Shown here one piece after another: positions 60,136 to 64,000 of a stretch of 64,000 nucleotides of DNA (its first letter is position 1; each line of letters begins with the position of its first letter). Both the position numbers and the translations under genes were made by a program. The DNA comes from a virus: IMG/VR virus record IMGVR_UViG_3300022752_000015, positions 62,001 through 126,000 of that record. One strand, given 5' to 3'. The notes below the pieces were generated by a model that did no database searches, was not told where the DNA came from, and worked only from the letters and a program-made list of their open reading frames with translations.

Positions 60136-62987
60136 GTTTTTGTCTCTCCTATAACCACTTCATGAATTGCGTCTGAAGACAATTCTTGATTCAGTGGATC
60201 GTGAAATTCTCTACCGTTAGAGACTAAGCTTCCATACAATGTAATATTGATACTTCCAGTTGATAATTTAACATCATGTTGTATTGACCCAGAAGTATAT
60301 GGACTAGCGACTTCAGTGGAAAAGAAATAAGGTCTTGATTTGGAAATAGAAAAAACTATTCTATCATTGGGGAATAGAAGATAAGGAGAAGTTAAAGTCT
60401 TTTGTTGGTTAATTGTGGAAGTTGCATAAAATTCCGGTGTCGGAGAGGCTGTTGTTGCTATATCGATTAACTCAGATAATATATTTCCATCTTTGTATTT
60501 GTAGAAAACATTTGAATAGCTTCCTTGCGAAAGTCCTTGAGAAGTAACATACTCTTTACCAAACATTGATCTGCCTGATGGTTCGAATCCCGTACCACCT
60601 CGTCCTAAATTATTAGCTGCAACAATCGTTCTTGCTCTAAATCCATTGCCACCAAGATCTTGATTAAAATTCTCTATTGATCCTCTACCTATTAAGCTCC
60701 ATTCTGGGTTATTAAAAACCGTTTTTAATGAAGCAGTCAAATACCCTAAAGTCTGATTCATGTAGATTGTATCTCTGACCAAGACTCCGTTAGATATGGC
60801 TGATTCGCACTTTAAACGAACGCTGCCAGTGAAATAATATCCTGCAGATCCAGAGTTTCCTGTCACTACAGCTGATGGTGTACCATACGCATTAAATCCT
60901 CGAGGGATAATTTGCCAAACATCGCCACCTAAAGAAACCAAGTCTGGAGATCTGGAGTATACTATTTTTGTTTCATTGTCTAACGAGTGTGTGACTGTGC
61001 CAGACATGATTAAATCTCTACGAGTTCTTCCTCCTATGTTTATTTGGTTGAACAATGCGAAAGTTATTCCAGGACCTCCTATGTCAAAAGGTGTACTTAA
61101 CGCTGCTGGACTATATGAAGCATCAATAAGATTTCCTACTGGTAAGAAACATTGTGTTTTATCATTAAACCATCCTGGACCCATTTCAAAAGGAATTTCT
61201 ATAACTGCTTTTTCTAACAAAAAAGGTTGAGAAATTGGAACCACAATAGTTTCATCTTTAATTGCTGAATATCTTGGATCGTTTTGTATGCTTTTACTGT
61301 AGTATTTATTTAAAGCTAAGGTTTCATTGTCTCTAGTCCAACCTTTATTAAAAACATCGTCAGTCGGATAACTGAAATTGATGCGAAAATCGTCGCTATT
61401 TGATCCTGAAGAAATATTAAAACCGAATGCATTAAATCCTCTATCTACCTCAGTCAAACGATTATAGTAAGTGTCTTCATAGTGATTAGCTATATCGAAT
61501 CCCTCTGCAAAAGAAGAAGTTGGGTATTGCCATCGTTTTGTAGCTGAATTATAGTAATAAATGCTTGAAGAAGCGCCAAACATGGTGGTTTTATGATCCA
61601 CACGAAACGACATTCTTATTTGGGTTTTTGATTGGAGCGGATGAGAAAAACCAAGTCCTACGTCTACAGGAGATGTTCCAACAGAAAAAAAGCTATCTTC
61701 TCTAGATTCACTCTCATATCTTCTATGGTCTTCAAACGCAGGAACTCTAGAATCATCTTTTGAAATCAAGAAATCTTGAACCAAAGATTTTACAACACTT
61801 CCTGTTACTAAAAAATCTCCTGAAAACAAATCCTGACGATGCGTTGAATCTGAAGTAGAATTTCCGTAAAACCTAGGTAAAGTTGTAGGGTAATTAACAG
61901 GTTGTTGACCATCTATAACAATTCCAGACTTTGCGCTCTTTCTTTTTCCATACAAAATAGAATTATTATCGTTGAAAATGATATTCTTGTTCCCTAACCT
62001 ATTATCCCCTGTACGAGCAGTAGTGGGTAGAGAACTCTTACAATCTAGGTTTCGTAAACTTTGCCTAGGCAATATTCTTCGTTTATTTAACGGAGGTTGG
62101 AATACCAAAGTTGATCCAAAGTTTTTTTGACCTGGCCAATTAAGCAACGGGCGGAGACCTATAGAATAACTAGCTACGTTTAAAGCTGTATCTGTGTCAG
62201 AATAGGATGAATCATATTCTGCTCCACCATAAGTAGATAATTTTCTTACGGACTTAGAATAATCTAGTTCAGTAGCAAAATCTCTCATTTGATAATAACC
62301 GTCAAGGAAGACTCCTACGGTCGCATTATCGTTTGATCCGCCAGTGTATAATCTCCAACCAGAACGAGGCGAGTATCTAAATTCAACGCGTCCGTTCTCA
62401 TAAACTATACATTCAAAAATTAAAACGTTGTCTTCGGCTAAGGAAATTGAATGCCATCTAATGACAAGTCTTTTTCCTAAAGGAGAATTTTTGTCGATGC
62501 AATACATCACTCCATTTGCTGTAGGGTGGTAGGCATCAGTGAGGGGGAAAAGCCCTTTGTTCACGGAGTCTTGTTGGACTGTCGTGAAGAGAGAAGCTAG
62601 ATCGTATTTGTTTTTTAAATCATCAAACCATGGGGCAAGCAAGAGATGTTGCTTACCTCCAAAGCTTGAATTTATAGACCAATTTTCTCCAGAAGTTGAA
62701 GATAAAATATCACCCAAAGAAAATGCGAACGAAGGATCAACAAGAAGCATCCATCCGTTTGTCGAAACGACGAATTTATTGTATGTGATGCCGTTGATCT
62801 GAAATCCAAATCCGATGTCCAGCTCAGAAGAAACTGCATCATCAGCGCTTGGTTGTCCAACTGAACCTGGGATTGGCACGAATAACGATGCATCGACCCC
62901 CGAAAGACCTCTACCTATTTCTTTGGTTAAAATATAATCTTTGAATAACCTCTGCGGAGGCGTTCTAGAAGATCTTGCGGAAGGCAT
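60129..62987 (-). CDS. Large virion protein with NIDO-like N-terminal domain
   Basis: A 952-residue protein. Residues about 50-220 follow the nidogen/PEP-CTERM-like beta-sandwich pattern: FGFQINGITYNKFVVSTNGW, LLAPWFDDL, and FECIVYENGRVEFRYSP. Such domains bind surfaces or glycans. The remainder is Ser/Asn-rich beta structure. It starts with TAATG overlap after 62987-63883. Probably a large tail fibre or adhesin. Confidence 0.75.
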   Translation of the reverse strand: MPSARSSRTPPQRLFKDYILTKEIGRGLSGVDASLFVPIPGSVGQPSADDAVSSELDIGFGFQINGITYNKFVVSTNGWMLLVDPSFAFSLGDILSSTSGENWSINSSFGGKQHLLLAPWFDDLKNKYDLASLFTTVQQDSVNKGLFPLTDAYHPTANGVMYCIDKNSPLGKRLVIRWHSISLAEDNVLIFECIVYENGRVEFRYSPRSGWRLYTGGSNDNATVGVFLDGYYQMRDFATELDYSKSVRKLSTYGGAEYDSSYSDTDTALNVASYSIGLRPLLNWPGQKNFGSTLVFQPPLNKRRILPRQSLRNLDCKSSLPTTARTGDNRLGNKNIIFNDNNSILYGKRKSAKSGIVIDGQQPVNYPTTLPRFYGNSTSDSTHRQDLFSGDFLVTGSVVKSLVQDFLISKDDSRVPAFEDHRRYESESREDSFFSVGTSPVDVGLGFSHPLQSKTQIRMSFRVDHKTTMFGASSSIYYYNSATKRWQYPTSSFAEGFDIANHYEDTYYNRLTEVDRGFNAFGFNISSGSNSDDFRINFSYPTDDVFNKGWTRDNETLALNKYYSKSIQNDPRYSAIKDETIVVPISQPFLLEKAVIEIPFEMGPGWFNDKTQCFLPVGNLIDASYSPAALSTPFDIGGPGITFALFNQINIGGRTRRDLIMSGTVTHSLDNETKIVYSRSPDLVSLGGDVWQIIPRGFNAYGTPSAVVTGNSGSAGYYFTGSVRLKCESAISNGVLVRDTIYMNQTLGYLTASLKTVFNNPEWSLIGRGSIENFNQDLGGNGFRARTIVAANNLGRGGTGFEPSGRSMFGKEYVTSQGLSQGSYSNVFYKYKDGNILSELIDIATTASPTPEFYATSTINQQKTLTSPYLLFPNDRIVFSISKSRPYFFSTEVASPYTSGSIQHDVKLSTGSINITLYGSLVSNGREFHDPLNQELSSDAIHEVVIGETKTW

Positions 62988-63883
62988 TAGTATCCAAACC
63001 CTCCAAATGCAATCGAATCAGTTCCATGAACCGTCACGTCATCGTACGTCCACCCTGCCGTTGCAGATATGTACCCGTCAGCAACGTAGTTATCGGTTGA
63101 CCCATTCAACAGTCTTGCGGCTAAAAGCATTGTACCTTCTAAGTTTGATGATAATTCTAACTTATACTTTTGATCGTTAAACGGAGCAATAAAAGTACGA
63201 TCGTCGTTAAAATATCCCATCGTTGGGATTTTCTTGACTTCTCCCACCATATCTATCATGTCCAACCAAGGAACAATCCTGTTCTCATTTCTTTCTCGAA
63301 CAGTCTTAATTCTATCATTAGATCGAATTATGGTGCTGTTGCCGTCCTCTAGATTGGCTTTCACGTCATGAGCTTCGAAAGGAACGTCAATGCTAAAAAA
63401 CGAAACTAGTGCTCTTATGGTTAAAGGCTCAATTACGCCGTTGAAGTTATAATTTTCAGTTTCATCATTATCGCCAGTAATAATAGGATATGAAAAAACT
63501 CGAGTTGACGTCAGGTAGTCAACAGGATCAAAATAATCAATATCGCTATAAAAATTATCTTTTCTAAAATTACGATCATATCCATAAGAATTTTTTCTGA
63601 CGACCCCTCCGGGTTCACCTGCGTGAATTTTTAAAGAAGTTCCCGCGTCAAAATGTCGAGACCTTGTGATCTCTACGCCTTGTCTAAAAGCGTCGATGGC
63701 AGATGTATCCATCGAACCAGTTAAAACGAATTCAGTTGACGAAGGCTTGAGTTTTAGATCGTTGCTTTCACCCTGACCATCATCAAAATATTCTTTGTTA
63801 ATTCTAGGTAAGAAACCATAGAAAAAATTAGTATTTTTTTTGGGTGTCAATAGCTGTAAAGCTTTGCTAACTTCATTTCCCAT
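62987..63883 (-). CDS. Virion-associated protein, unknown (298 residues)
   Basis: Begins MGNEVSKALQLLTPKKNTNF, with a beta-rich body (SFFSIDVPFEAHDVKANLED) and a Gly-rich end (GFGY). No family recognised. AAGGAG lies 7 bases before ATG 63883, and the gene forms TAATG overlaps on both sides, marking one operon with its neighbours. Confidence 0.72.
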   Translation of the reverse strand: MGNEVSKALQLLTPKKNTNFFYGFLPRINKEYFDDGQGESNDLKLKPSSTEFVLTGSMDTSAIDAFRQGVEITRSRHFDAGTSLKIHAGEPGGVVRKNSYGYDRNFRKDNFYSDIDYFDPVDYLTSTRVFSYPIITGDNDETENYNFNGVIEPLTIRALVSFFSIDVPFEAHDVKANLEDGNSTIIRSNDRIKTVRERNENRIVPWLDMIDMVGEVKKIPTMGYFNDDRTFIAPFNDQKYKLELSSNLEGTMLLAARLLNGSTDNYVADGYISATAGWTYDDVTVHGTDSIAFGGFGY

Positions 63884-64000
63884 TAAAATCTCCTTATCGT
63901 TCCAGCGATTTGTTGAAGCAACAAATTGTCTCTAATTCTATTACGATCATTTTCGCCTAGATATATCTCGCTAGAATAATACTCTTGCTTATGCCTTTCA
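63883..64000 (-). CDS. C-terminal end of a further gene (partial)
   Basis: The last 38 codons of a frame that enters from the right edge, with residues such as EYYSSEIYLGENDRNRIRDN and the end IAGTIRRF, stopping at TAA 63885-63883, which overlaps the next ATG. Too short to identify; likely another virion gene. Confidence 0.6.
   Translation of the reverse strand, partial: ERHKQEYYSSEIYLGENDRNRIRDNLLLQQIAGTIRRF

Overview
The window is a 64 kb piece of a large tailed-phage (myovirus) genome with T4-like architecture. The evidence is a contractile-tail gene set (three tail sheath paralogues, a tail tube, a 1729-residue tape measure, baseplate and neck proteins) next to a phage replication and nucleotide cluster (DnaB-like helicase, FEN-like exonuclease, RecA-like recombinase, gp32-like SSB, family A polymerase, class II ribonucleotide reductase, ThyX, thymidylate kinase, two unrelated dUTPases). 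Genes are packed tightly, with many ATGA or TAATG overlaps. No rRNA, tRNA, CRISPR array or insertion sequence was seen. Portal, terminase and major capsid genes are not here and probably lie beyond the right edge. The host cannot be named from this sequence. Adenosylcobalamin-dependent NrdJ, ThyX, Hsp20 and a fractured split-intein gene are all things known from aquatic or marine phages, so that is a reasonable but unproven setting.

Layout. Almost everything is on the minus strand and is read right to left. 64000-58249: minor tail/virion proteins. 56193-58311: a small plus-strand island of non-structural genes (a lytic-enzyme-like protein, a NADAR protein, peptidyl-tRNA hydrolase 2, two unknowns). 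56020-48653: fibre-like and decoration-like proteins (SHAEG-repeat protein, a paralogous pair, a collagen-like protein) and a peptidoglycan-binding M15 peptidase. 48590-45397: neck and tail-completion candidates. 45321-35330: three roughly 1020-residue tail sheath paralogues and the tail tube. 35261-34362: a free-standing homing endonuclease. 34236-27533: baseplate/chaperone-like genes and the tape measure. 27498-18992: large baseplate-like proteins, one carrying diverged internal repeats. 18986-1: replication, recombination, nucleotide metabolism and small accessory genes. No gene-free stretch exceeds about 255 bases. The longest is 16310-16562, upstream of the SSB gene, where I see no supported gene.

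How it works together. NrdJ, ThyX, Tmk and two dUTPases give a complete route from ribonucleotides to dTDP while keeping uracil out of DNA. Helicase, exonuclease, RecA, SSB and polymerase are the replication/recombination core. The structural genes build a long contractile tail.

The most distinctive feature is in the trimeric dUTPase gene. It is broken inside active-site motif III by a 1308-bp element (12660-13967). The element encodes an N-terminal intein half, a separate Vsr/PD-(D/E)XK-like homing endonuclease, and a C-terminal intein half. The dUTPase must therefore be rebuilt by protein trans-splicing. A related endonuclease gene sits in the tail cluster, and both endonuclease genes have hairpins over their translation starts. 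Other points of note are a shared N-terminal peptide on four otherwise unrelated proteins (possible capsid targeting/protease signal), a possible +1 frameshift (CCC-C) upstream of the tape measure, and a polymerase with an altered motif C.
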